A stretch of 19,519 bases of DNA, from assembly GCA_964452575.1 (NCBI GenBank), contig CAYVMN010000078.1, positions 1 to 19,519 on the forward strand, read 5' to 3'. The DNA comes from CAYVMN01 sp964452575. Lineage in GTDB: Bacteria > Desulfobacterota > DSM-4660 > Desulfatiglandales > Desulfatiglandaceae. The notes under the pieces are model-generated. The model ran no database searches and had not been told where the DNA came from. It saw only the letters and a list, made by a program, of their open reading frames with translations. This document shows, piece by piece, positions 1 to 5,854 of the stretch (position 1 is its first letter; each line of letters opens with the position of its first letter). A program made the translations under genes and the position numbers.

Positions 1-547
1 TGTACACCACAAGCACCTGGGCCATTTTTTCCTCAAATTCACTATCGCGCCTCTCAAGGTAATAGGCGGTCTTATGGGCTTTAATTTCCGCGCCAGCAAG
101 AATATTATGAAGCCCACTTTTGCCCATTCGGGTCAACGAGGGATGACCATTTTCAATGGCATGTTCACGGATGTGCTTGGCCAACTGAGCAATCGTCCAC
201 CGCTCTGCCGCATATCCGTACTCCGATGGCTTGGAGCAGGCCAAATGAATGACCCATGCTTTGTCTTTATCGGTAATCACAGGGGGACGTCCCGATCGTG
301 CGAGATCCCGGAGAGCTGTCATGATACCCGCCGATAGGGCTTTATCAACACATCGCTCCACCACAGGGCGATCTGTTTGCTCTTTTCGGGCAATGCTCGA
401 AATGCTCTCTCCCTGAGCGTATGTCAGAAGCATCTTTGCGCGTTTTACCTTGGAATACGGCTCAGTTCGTGATGCAGCAAGATTCTCCAGGAACTCGACG
501 TCCTTTTGCTCTAATATCAATGCGCTCCGTGTCCTCTGGAATGGCAT
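1..547 (-). CDS. IS630-family transposase, N-terminal 182 codons (partial)
   Basis: The frame is open from an ATG at 547 to the window edge without a stop, giving 182 codons of a protein usually about 350 residues long. A Shine-Dalgarno AAAGGAG lies at 554-560. The protein starts MPFQRTRSALILEQ. It carries an N-terminal helix-turn-helix region (about residues 25-75, with YAQGESISSIARKEQ), then the linker RSGRPPVITD, a second winged/HTH region (WTIAQLAKHIREHA), and AYYLERRDSEFEEKMAQVL. In IS630 transposases that last stretch directly precedes the DDE catalytic domain, so the DNA-binding half is here and the nuclease half is beyond the window. Family assignment comes from remembered motif layout. 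Whether the element is still active cannot be judged. Confidence 0.82.
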   Translation of the reverse strand, partial: MPFQRTRSALILEQKDVEFLENLAASRTEPYSKVKRAKMLLTYAQGESISSIARKEQTDRPVVERCVDKALSAGIMTALRDLARSGRPPVITDKDKAWVIHLACSKPSEYGYAAERWTIAQLAKHIREHAIENGHPSLTRMGKSGLHNILAGAEIKAHKTAYYLERRDSEFEEKMAQVLVVY

Positions 548-610
548 ATCTGGCTCCTTTCGTTTTTGCCAATTATGCCATAGACCAAAGGAATATTGTA
601 ATAATATTTT
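1..610 (-). mobile_element. IS630-family insertion sequence, 5' part (runs off window)
   Basis: This is the transposase-proximal end of an IS630/Tc1-type element. The transposase reads leftward out of the window, so only one end is visible. The boundary near 600-625 is an estimate. Up to about there a neighbouring secreted-protein frame is open. From there to the transposase start the DNA turns AT-rich and non-coding (roughly 560-610). IS630 elements insert at TA dinucleotides, and TA occurs at the likely junction, but the second end and its inverted repeat are outside the window, so the exact tip cannot be set. Confidence 0.65.
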
Positions 611-752
611 ATGAACGATCTACTAGTTCCCGTACTCCTGTCTCAAGTGGTTTGTCTGAGGTGGAGGCCTCTTCCGGATTTCCGGATAGAAACAGAAGGC
701 AGAAGAGTAGGATGCATTGAATGGATCGCTGGGACATCTTCTTTTTCAACAA
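609..752 (-). pseudogene. 5' fragment of an exported-protein gene, truncated at the IS630 end
   Basis: This 47-residue frame begins at a TTG (752) with an AGGAGG Shine-Dalgarno at 761-766 and an 8-base gap. An in-frame ATG at 737 lacks such a site. The product begins MLKKKMSQRS, a basic n-region, followed by the hydrophobic core IQCILLFCLLFLS, so it looks like a signal peptide. It then has STSDKPLETGVRELVDRS and stops at TAA 609-611, just where the AT-rich DNA upstream of the IS630 transposase begins. The short mature part resembles, from memory, the beginning of FlgO-like or related periplasmic/lipoprotein families (pattern LxxGVxELA), but too little remains to name it. It lies 120 bases downstream of the caspase gene on the same strand, so it was probably a partner in one operon. 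Truncation by the IS is inferred. Confidence 0.5.
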
Positions 753-812
753 TTCCCGATCCTCCTGCGCAAGAAAACGGTTAGGTCCGGCAGCCGACAA
801 AAATGCACCCCG

Positions 813-860
813 AAACCTTTAAACTTCTGAACCCGGAACCTCTGAACCCCCTAACCTCTG
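813..860. repeat. Three imperfect tandem repeats of 15-17 bp
   Basis: Positions 813-829, 830-844 and 845-860 are degenerate copies of one unit. Each begins AAMCC and ends CTCTG or TTCTG, for example AACCCGGAACCTCTG and AACCCCCTAACCTCTG. They lie between the caspase stop codon and the truncated exported-protein gene. Similar GAACCC/GGAACC runs are, as I remember, scattered between genes in several Desulfobacterota genomes. No function is assigned. Confidence 0.5.
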
Positions 861-872
861 CCTTTTCGAGGT

Positions 873-1994
873 TCATTTCAGGATTGCGAGCACCAGGTCT
901 TTCCGGCCCTCCACCCTTGGCTCCTGTGTCTTTCCTGACAGCCTTCCGGCCATATACGGGACCTGTTCCATCAGGTAGGCCTCCATTTCGCCGACAGTGA
1001 TGACCTTGTTTTGGTCCTGGTCCGCCTCCCCCCGAAGCCCTTTGAGGAAGTAATAGGTGAAAAGGCTGTGTCGCTTATCCTCATACCAGGTGCTCACCTG
1101 GTCCTCCCTGGCGCTTGTGAGCACCACGCCCTCCCTCAGGCCTGCTGCCGTCTCCTTCACACGCAAAAGGGCCGGGCTCACATTCTTGAGCAAGAGTCCT
1201 GAGGGCGTCCTTCCTGAAAAGCAGGCATCCAAGACCACAATCACCTCTCTCGCCGGGAGCCCTTTGAGATTGCCGTAGAACACGGAAAGCGGATATCCCG
1301 ATGTGGCGATGTAGTCGGGATCCGCATCTACCGGCACAAAAAAGGCCTCTCCCGTATCGGTCGAGGGTGCACCGTGCCCGACGTAGTAGATGAACACCCG
1401 GCTCTGACCGGGCTTGACCAAGCGATAGGGCTTGCCTTTTGAGCTATAACGGCTTCCGAAGAGGGTTTCAAAAATGCCTTTCGTAGCATCCTTCTCAAAC
1501 AGGATGTTTTCAGGCATAAACCCCAGGGTCCGGACCAGGTACTCCCGCATGACCCCCGCATCGCGGTAGGCATAGGGCACCTCGGGTACGCCCTGGCACT
1601 GGTAGCGGCCGTTTCCCACGATCACTGCCACGTCAAAGGGGCCTGCCGGTCGCCCCAAGGGGATGTCCTGATCCACATCGATGGAAAGTGATGTGGGAGA
1701 CTCCTGAGGGGCCACCGGTCTCCGCTCGTCCTGGCTAGCGATGACAATATCCCCGCTCCTCCGCTGGGGCCTGTTCATCACCAGGTCCAGAGGGGTTTCC
1801 ACCTTGACCCCCGAACGCTCCTCGCTCAAGGCCAGGGTGACGGGGATGCGTTCTCCGGCAGCTATGCGCTTGTTGGTCAGAAAGGAGAAGGTGACATCCC
1901 GGTGCTCGCCGGGCGCCAAATCTCCGATATCAAAGCGATCCTTGGAGTCGGGGGCCTTATAGACGTTCGGCCCCAGGATCACTCTGGCCTTCAC
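873..1994 (-). CDS. Caspase-like (peptidase C14) protein, C-terminal part of a frame-split gene
   Basis: This frame of about 373 codons holds the catalytic domain of an exported caspase-family protein. The first ~75 residues complete a beta-sandwich domain (RFDIGDLAPGEHRDVTFSFLTNKRI). A linker follows, then the caspase fold from about residue 120 (DVAVIVGNGRYQ). The catalytic histidine is in YYVGHGAP (H207) and the nucleophile in VVLDACFSG (C258), both intact, so the domain could still be a cysteine protease with Arg/Lys-type preference as in bacterial metacaspases/orthocaspases. The nominal start is a GTG at 1994 inside what looks like a continuous domain, with no Shine-Dalgarno before it, and it overlaps the upstream frame by 38 bases. 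I therefore read it as the distal half of one gene (2568 to 873) broken by a small indel, not as a separate gene. It is translated only if the frame is restored or internal initiation occurs. Confidence 0.8.
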   Translation of the reverse strand: MKARVILGPNVYKAPDSKDRFDIGDLAPGEHRDVTFSFLTNKRIAAGERIPVTLALSEERSGVKVETPLDLVMNRPQRRSGDIVIASQDERRPVAPQESPTSLSIDVDQDIPLGRPAGPFDVAVIVGNGRYQCQGVPEVPYAYRDAGVMREYLVRTLGFMPENILFEKDATKGIFETLFGSRYSSKGKPYRLVKPGQSRVFIYYVGHGAPSTDTGEAFFVPVDADPDYIATSGYPLSVFYGNLKGLPAREVIVVLDACFSGRTPSGLLLKNVSPALLRVKETAAGLREGVVLTSAREDQVSTWYEDKRHSLFTYYFLKGLRGEADQDQNKVITVGEMEAYLMEQVPYMAGRLSGKTQEPRVEGRKDLVLAILK

Positions 1995-2568
1995 GTTGCC
2001 GGGCGGTCACAAAAACCACCTCCATGGGCTCCACCTGAGCGTTCTGGCTCGTGTCGTTGATCCCCATGTCCACCACGGCCAAGGCCGGCGGTTCGAAGGC
2101 ACGGGTTGAGAGCTGCACAACAACCGGGTCTGCATCAAAGCCGTTGGCCTCCAGGCCTTCCACCTGGAGACGCAATCGGCCCGTCGCAACACCCCGGCTG
2201 GCCGAAAGCGGGAGTTCATGCCGGGACTCCTTCCCAGCAGGAATATCACCCACCCTCATGGGTTCAGGGAGGGTAACGCCCTGGCCCCCTTCAAGGGCCT
2301 TAAGGCGCAATGAGACCCCGTGGGCAGTGCCTGGGCCGTGGTTGGTGACCGTGACCAGAAACCGGCCTGTCTCCCCTGCATCCAGGGCAGCGTTTCCCGA
2401 GGGTTCTTGGAATGCTACGGAAAGGGTGAGCCGTGCTGGCGTGGGGGGCGGTGGTGCGATCTTCAGGCGCAACTCGGTCTCAGCCGGCCATAAAGGGGCG
2501 GTGAGAATCAGTTGAAGGATCCATAGTCCGGAAAGGATGACAATCAGGTTGGTCCACTTCTTGAACAT
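1957..2568 (-). CDS. Exported beta-sandwich (CARDB-like) N-terminal part of the caspase-like protein
   Basis: This frame of 203 codons has a strong Shine-Dalgarno (AAAGGAGG, 2574-2581) before the ATG at 2568. Residues 1-30 form a signal peptide or anchor (MFKKWTNLIVILSGLWILQLILTA..), so the protein is exported. A proline-rich stretch (APPPPTPA) leads into a first CARDB-like domain (about 45-155, with ALDAGETGRFLVTVTNHGPG). A second copy starts at LAVVDMGIND...VEPMEVVFVTA, and its other half lies in the overlapping frame that continues as the caspase domain. After about residue 192 this frame is no longer family-like and soon stops. The natural product was probably one protein of about 560-570 residues: signal, two adhesion-type domains, caspase. 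A natural pseudogene, a sequencing error, or (less likely) programmed frameshifting all fit. Confidence 0.72.
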   Translation of the reverse strand: MFKKWTNLIVILSGLWILQLILTAPLWPAETELRLKIAPPPPTPARLTLSVAFQEPSGNAALDAGETGRFLVTVTNHGPGTAHGVSLRLKALEGGQGVTLPEPMRVGDIPAGKESRHELPLSASRGVATGRLRLQVEGLEANGFDADPVVVQLSTRAFEPPALAVVDMGINDTSQNAQVEPMEVVFVTARQREGQSDPGAERL

Positions 2569-2716
2569 GACAAACCTCCTTTTGTCTCACCAATGCCGTG
2601 TCGATGGGGGCTTTATACCCGGAAAAACACCTACCTCCTATATGTCCGATTCGGGAGTATAATGCGTCTCCCTTTCCTCGTGTAAGAAAAAAGCTAGGCG
2701 ATTTTATCGGTATTGG

Positions 2717-2926
2717 TTACGCAGTGAAAGGTGGAGCAATATAATTTCTTGGTTTTTCCTTGTACTGAACCTCATAGATTTGGGAAGATGTTTCTTTAGG
2801 CTCATTGTATCGAGGCGGTTCTTTCGTTATGAGTGCCGGGCTTTCCTCAACAGAAAGACTTGGCTTACCAATTTCAAATGTTAATTGACCAAATGGAAGG
2901 ACTTTTATTTCTATATTAATTGACAT
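2717..2926 (-). CDS. Small hypothetical protein (69 aa)
   Basis: I do not recognise the family. The start at 2926 is chosen because GGAGG (2935-2939) stands 8 bases before this ATG. A longer frame from 2968 would overlap the upstream gene and has no such site. The product begins MSINIEIKVLPFGQLTFEIG, a short strand-rich segment, followed by a hydrophilic, proline- and glutamate-rich tail (PPRYNEPKETSSQ, YKEKPRNYIAPP) that is probably unstructured. There is no membrane segment or signal peptide. Its start lies 15 bases beyond the stop of the Clp-fold proteinase gene, so the two are surely cotranscribed. It could be a partner or substrate adaptor of that enzyme, but this rests only on position. 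Confidence 0.6.
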   Translation of the reverse strand: MSINIEIKVLPFGQLTFEIGKPSLSVEESPALITKEPPRYNEPKETSSQIYEVQYKEKPRNYIAPPFTA

Positions 2927-2940
2927 GATTATTTCCTCCA

Positions 2941-4113
2941 TCAAATATTTTCGTTTTTTCCCTTCCACTTTCCACCGAAAGTCCTGCCGTCAATACCCAC
3001 AATTGGCGATTGACGAGTTATCTCTTGTTGGACTATTTGGGGGACTGCTTTAGAAATCTCTCCAATAAGTTGCTGGATTATCTGCTGAAAGTTTTGCGGC
3101 AACTTTGTAGGATCGATACCTGGTGGAAGTCCTAAGTTCATATTGATGTTAATTTGTGGATTTACAGGGACCTGTCGTTTTCTGCGGAAAACAGAATTAA
3201 GCTCAAATATATCCAACTTAGAAGTGCTTTCAATAACAGCTAAAGGAATATTGTCCAATGTGTGCTCCTCTTTATTTTCTCGAGTAAACAGTTCCTCTGG
3301 ATCAATCGGTTCAGTAAGTTTTAGCAGTCGCTCATATTCTTCATAAAGGTCCCATATTATTGTCTCAATGCGCCTATCAGGTTTTTCAACAGAGAGGCCC
3401 AGTTCTATTGCTTCTTCTCTCCCAATTGCATGACCATGCGAATACATCTTCTCTGTTAATGCCTCAATAATGGTTCCTAACTTAGCCTCTTCAATTTTTT
3501 CCTTTCTTGACGTTAACAGCTTCCGCGCTACAAGTCTAATATGAGAATATTGTCTGTTAACGCTCCCAAGGGTTAAAGGAGTCAGATGGTTAGCCAATTG
3601 TGATACAACCTGTGCTAGAGCAGATTGGTCTGTGATGTTCGCCCGCTCCCTCATGAATGAAATGTAGGACGAGACATCTTCAACGCTTATCTCAGGCGGT
3701 GGCACAGTAGCTTCTCCGATGACAGCTCTCACTAGTGTGGGGTCAATGGGGCTAAGTTCTGCCTTCTTACCCATTACGATTTTATCAGAACCTAGAGCAA
3801 TCATTGTGCCAGCACTATGGGCTTTATAAGGAATCAAGACAGATAATTCACTACAAAATTCACGAATCATTGTTACTATGCGCCAAGGCACGCTTACATC
3901 GCCACCTCTAGTGTAAAGAAATAGGTCTATCCTTTCCGTTGTTGGTTTAACCTCTTTCAAGGCCAAAAGATTCTTATATAACGGAAGTACAGCATCCTCA
4001 GCTATTTGTGAAGGGAATGGTCTTCTATCACCTGTAAAATACACAAGCATCTTAGATTCTCGCGACCTTTGAATTTTTCGGATAAGATCCAATCTCCGAT
4101 TTCTTTCACTCAT
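2941..4113 (-). CDS. SDH/SppA-like Clp-fold serine proteinase
   Basis: This 390-residue protein starts at ATG 4113 with AAGGAG upstream (4122-4127). It has no signal peptide, so it is probably cytosolic or membrane-associated. Residues 20-130 match the Clp-fold of the SDH (serine dehydrogenase proteinase-like) family. MLVYFTGDRRPF is followed by IDLFLYTRGGD (67-72, the oxyanion-hole glycine region), then IPYKAHSAGTMIALGSDKIVMG with S100 as likely nucleophile, and KAELSPIDPTL, the typical next strand. The middle is helical (about 145-290). The C-terminal part has NPQININMNLGLPPGIDPTKLPQNFQQIIQQL, which suggests an assembly or targeting tail. The real activity of the family is uncertain, since its founding 'serine dehydrogenase' label is doubtful. 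The gene is distinctly AT-richer than its surroundings, as is the 69-aa gene that follows, so horizontal acquisition is plausible. Confidence 0.8.
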   Translation of the reverse strand: MSERNRRLDLIRKIQRSRESKMLVYFTGDRRPFPSQIAEDAVLPLYKNLLALKEVKPTTERIDLFLYTRGGDVSVPWRIVTMIREFCSELSVLIPYKAHSAGTMIALGSDKIVMGKKAELSPIDPTLVRAVIGEATVPPPEISVEDVSSYISFMRERANITDQSALAQVVSQLANHLTPLTLGSVNRQYSHIRLVARKLLTSRKEKIEEAKLGTIIEALTEKMYSHGHAIGREEAIELGLSVEKPDRRIETIIWDLYEEYERLLKLTEPIDPEELFTRENKEEHTLDNIPLAVIESTSKLDIFELNSVFRRKRQVPVNPQININMNLGLPPGIDPTKLPQNFQQIIQQLIGEISKAVPQIVQQEITRQSPIVGIDGRTFGGKWKGKNENI

Positions 4114-4455
4114 ATGTCTTTCTCCTTATAGCTATTTATCTCTTCCTTAAAGGGTCTTATCCATCGTCCAGCACTGTGAGTTAGTAACAGGGGTGGTTGT
4201 ACAAAGGGTGAATATTGAACAGGGTTCATTGCTTTTCCATGGAATGGGATGATCGATAAAAACCCGCTGCACTGAACCGCAATCACTTTAAACTATCAGT
4301 ATTTATGGCGATTGTAAAGGTTAGTTTTGGGCGTTCAACAATCTCTGATCGGGACCGGTATTCTCATTGTTGTCAGCTTGTTTTGACAAGATCATACGAT
4401 TCTTGTAAGATTATGGAACGAGGGCCAGTTACCTTTTTTGAGAGTGTCCCACATC
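4114..4455. other. Intergenic, AT-rich, no gene seen
   Basis: These 342 bases separate the Clp-fold proteinase gene from the acyl-CoA dehydrogenase remnant. I see no credible frame, tRNA or clear terminator. A short inverted repeat CTTGT-TTTG-ACAAG lies around 4377-4390. The promoter for the minus-strand proteinase gene should lie in the first ~100 bases, but no convincing -35/-10 pair stands out. Confidence 0.5.
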
Positions 4456-4596
4456 TCATAGCCCCATGAATTTCGCGGCAATCCCCTTCATGATCTCGTT
4501 GGTTCCGGCGAAGATGGACATGACCCGTGTGTCTCTCCAGGCCCGGGCCTCCCCGGGTTCGGTCCGCAGATCTCCGTAGGGCATAAGGGTAGCGGT
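4456..4596 (-). pseudogene. C-terminal remnant of an acyl-CoA dehydrogenase
   Basis: An open stretch of 46 codons ends at TGA 4456-4458 and is preceded in frame by a stop at 4597-4599. It ends with RDTRVMSIFAGTNEIMKG and then IAAKFMGL. This is the highly characteristic C-terminus of acyl-CoA dehydrogenases, where the GTNEIMK-type motif contacts FAD. The upstream ~20 codons (ATLMPYGDLRTEPG) do not look like the family's usual sequence, so the conserved part begins near EARAWRDT. There is no start site and no room for the other ~330 residues. It lies directly downstream of the thiolase gene on the same strand. An acyl-CoA dehydrogenase gene probably once closed this operon and was lost by deletion, leaving its tail. 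Confidence 0.72.
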
Positions 4597-4628
4597 TCAG
4601 CTATATATCCTATCAAATGCCAAGGCCA

Positions 4629-5837
4629 TCACCCCCTGTAACGCCCCACGATGGCAATGCTGCAGATATTCTGGGCCGGGAAGCCTCCCAGGTTGTGGGT
4701 TAGGCCGTAGCGAGGGTTCCCAAGTTGTCGTTCATCGGCTCGCCCCAGCAGCTGGAGATACATCTCATAGAGCATGCGCAGGCCCGATGCCCCGATGGGG
4801 TGGCCGAAGCACTTGAGGCCGCCGTCTATCTGGGCCGGTATCTTGCCATTCCGGTTGTAGAATCCGTCCAGTGAGTCCCTCCAGGCCTTTCCCCGTTCCG
4901 AGATGTGCAGGTCCTCGTAAGTGACAAGCTCAGTGATGGAAAAACAGTCATGGAGTTCCATCATGCTGATATCTTCACGCGGATCCGTGATCCCTGCCTC
5001 CTGATAGGCCTTGGTGCTGCACCGGTCCGTGGTCATAAAGTGATCGCCGTCCCACGCGTTAAAGCCCATTTCCTCGCCGTTACTTAGAGACAATTGCAGT
5101 GCCTTGACTGTGACTGGATTTTTGATGCCCATTTCCCTGGCCTTTTCCACCGTGGTGACAACGGCGCACGCAGATCCATCGCTCACGCCGCAGCAGTCAA
5201 AGAGGCCGAGAGGATGGGCGATAATGGGGGCGGCCATGACCTGATCGATAGTGACCGCTTTACGAAGATGGGCCTTGGAATTGAGAACACCGTTTTCGTG
5301 GCTCTTCACGGAGACCTGGGCCATCGCCCGTTTGATCTCCTGCTCGGGGACACGATGCTTGGCGGCATAGGCCGTTGCAAGCTGCGCAAAGGAGCCCGGC
5401 GCCGTCATATTAGGGACCCATAGCCAGGTCAAAGACCCGAAGTTGGACCCTGGATTCGGAAGCCCGCCATAACCGGTATCCTTGAGCTTCTCCACGCCCA
5501 GGGCAAGGCAGATGTCATAGGCCCCTGAAGCAACCGCATAAACAGCCCCGCGAAAGGCCTCGGTGCCGCTGGCGCAGAAATTCTCGGTCCTTGTGACCGG
5601 TATGAACGGCAACCTGAGCGTGGTGGCAAGCGGCAGGGCGCTTTTGCCCACATTGATCTCTTCAAGGCAGGTAGAAAGCCAGGCCGCCTGAATATCGTTC
5701 CTGTCGATGCCCGCATCCTCCAGGCACTCTGTAAAGGCCTCCACCATGAGTTCCTCGCCGCCCACGTCCCACCGCTCGCCGAAACGGGTGCAGCCCATGC
5801 CTATGATTGCCACCTTGTCTCTTATTCCTGTGGCCAT
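4629..5837 (-). CDS. SCP2/SCPx-type thiolase (acetyl-CoA acetyltransferase family)
   Basis: This 402-residue protein belongs to the thiolase superfamily branch related to the lipid-transfer/SCPx thiolases and is about the usual length. It would cleave a 3-ketoacyl-CoA with CoA to acetyl-CoA and a shortened acyl-CoA in the cytosol. The nucleophile is in TENFCASGTEA (C88). The active-site histidine motifs are MELHDCFS (H296, C298) and KCFGHPIGASG (H346, with C343 just before). The ATG at 5837 has AAAGGAGGG upstream (about 5844-5852), and the gene starts 17 bases after the stop of the hydratase/dehydrogenase fusion gene, so the two form an operon. Some members of this branch need a small DUF35/OB-fold partner; none is encoded here. 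Substrate (fatty, branched, aromatic or steroid side-chain) cannot be told from sequence. Confidence 0.85.
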   Translation of the reverse strand: MATGIRDKVAIIGMGCTRFGERWDVGGEELMVEAFTECLEDAGIDRNDIQAAWLSTCLEEINVGKSALPLATTLRLPFIPVTRTENFCASGTEAFRGAVYAVASGAYDICLALGVEKLKDTGYGGLPNPGSNFGSLTWLWVPNMTAPGSFAQLATAYAAKHRVPEQEIKRAMAQVSVKSHENGVLNSKAHLRKAVTIDQVMAAPIIAHPLGLFDCCGVSDGSACAVVTTVEKAREMGIKNPVTVKALQLSLSNGEEMGFNAWDGDHFMTTDRCSTKAYQEAGITDPREDISMMELHDCFSITELVTYEDLHISERGKAWRDSLDGFYNRNGKIPAQIDGGLKCFGHPIGASGLRMLYEMYLQLLGRADERQLGNPRYGLTHNLGGFPAQNICSIAIVGRYRG

Positions 5838-5854
5838 CGTTATCCCTCCTTTGG

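Noticed and set aside
74..720. Plus-strand open frames of 87 and 99 codons
   Set aside because: They are antisense to the IS630 transposase frame and the truncated secreted-protein frame, have no ribosome sites and show no family features.
813..860. CRISPR array
   Set aside because: The repeats are directly adjacent, imperfect and shorter than CRISPR repeats, with no spacers and no cas genes.
2051..2515. 154-codon plus-strand frame
   Set aside because: It is antisense to the exported caspase N-terminal half, which has a signal peptide and strong Shine-Dalgarno. The composition is that of a GC-rich shadow.
2658..2678. GGGAG...CTCCC inverted repeat and TATACT as a promoter/operator of the caspase gene
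   Set aside because: TATACT is a plausible -10 on the minus strand, but no -35 stands at a good distance and the stem is only 5 bp, so it was not listed as a feature.
2927..2968. Longer start for the 69-residue gene
   Set aside because: It would overlap the proteinase gene, and the GGAGG site clearly points to the ATG at 2926.
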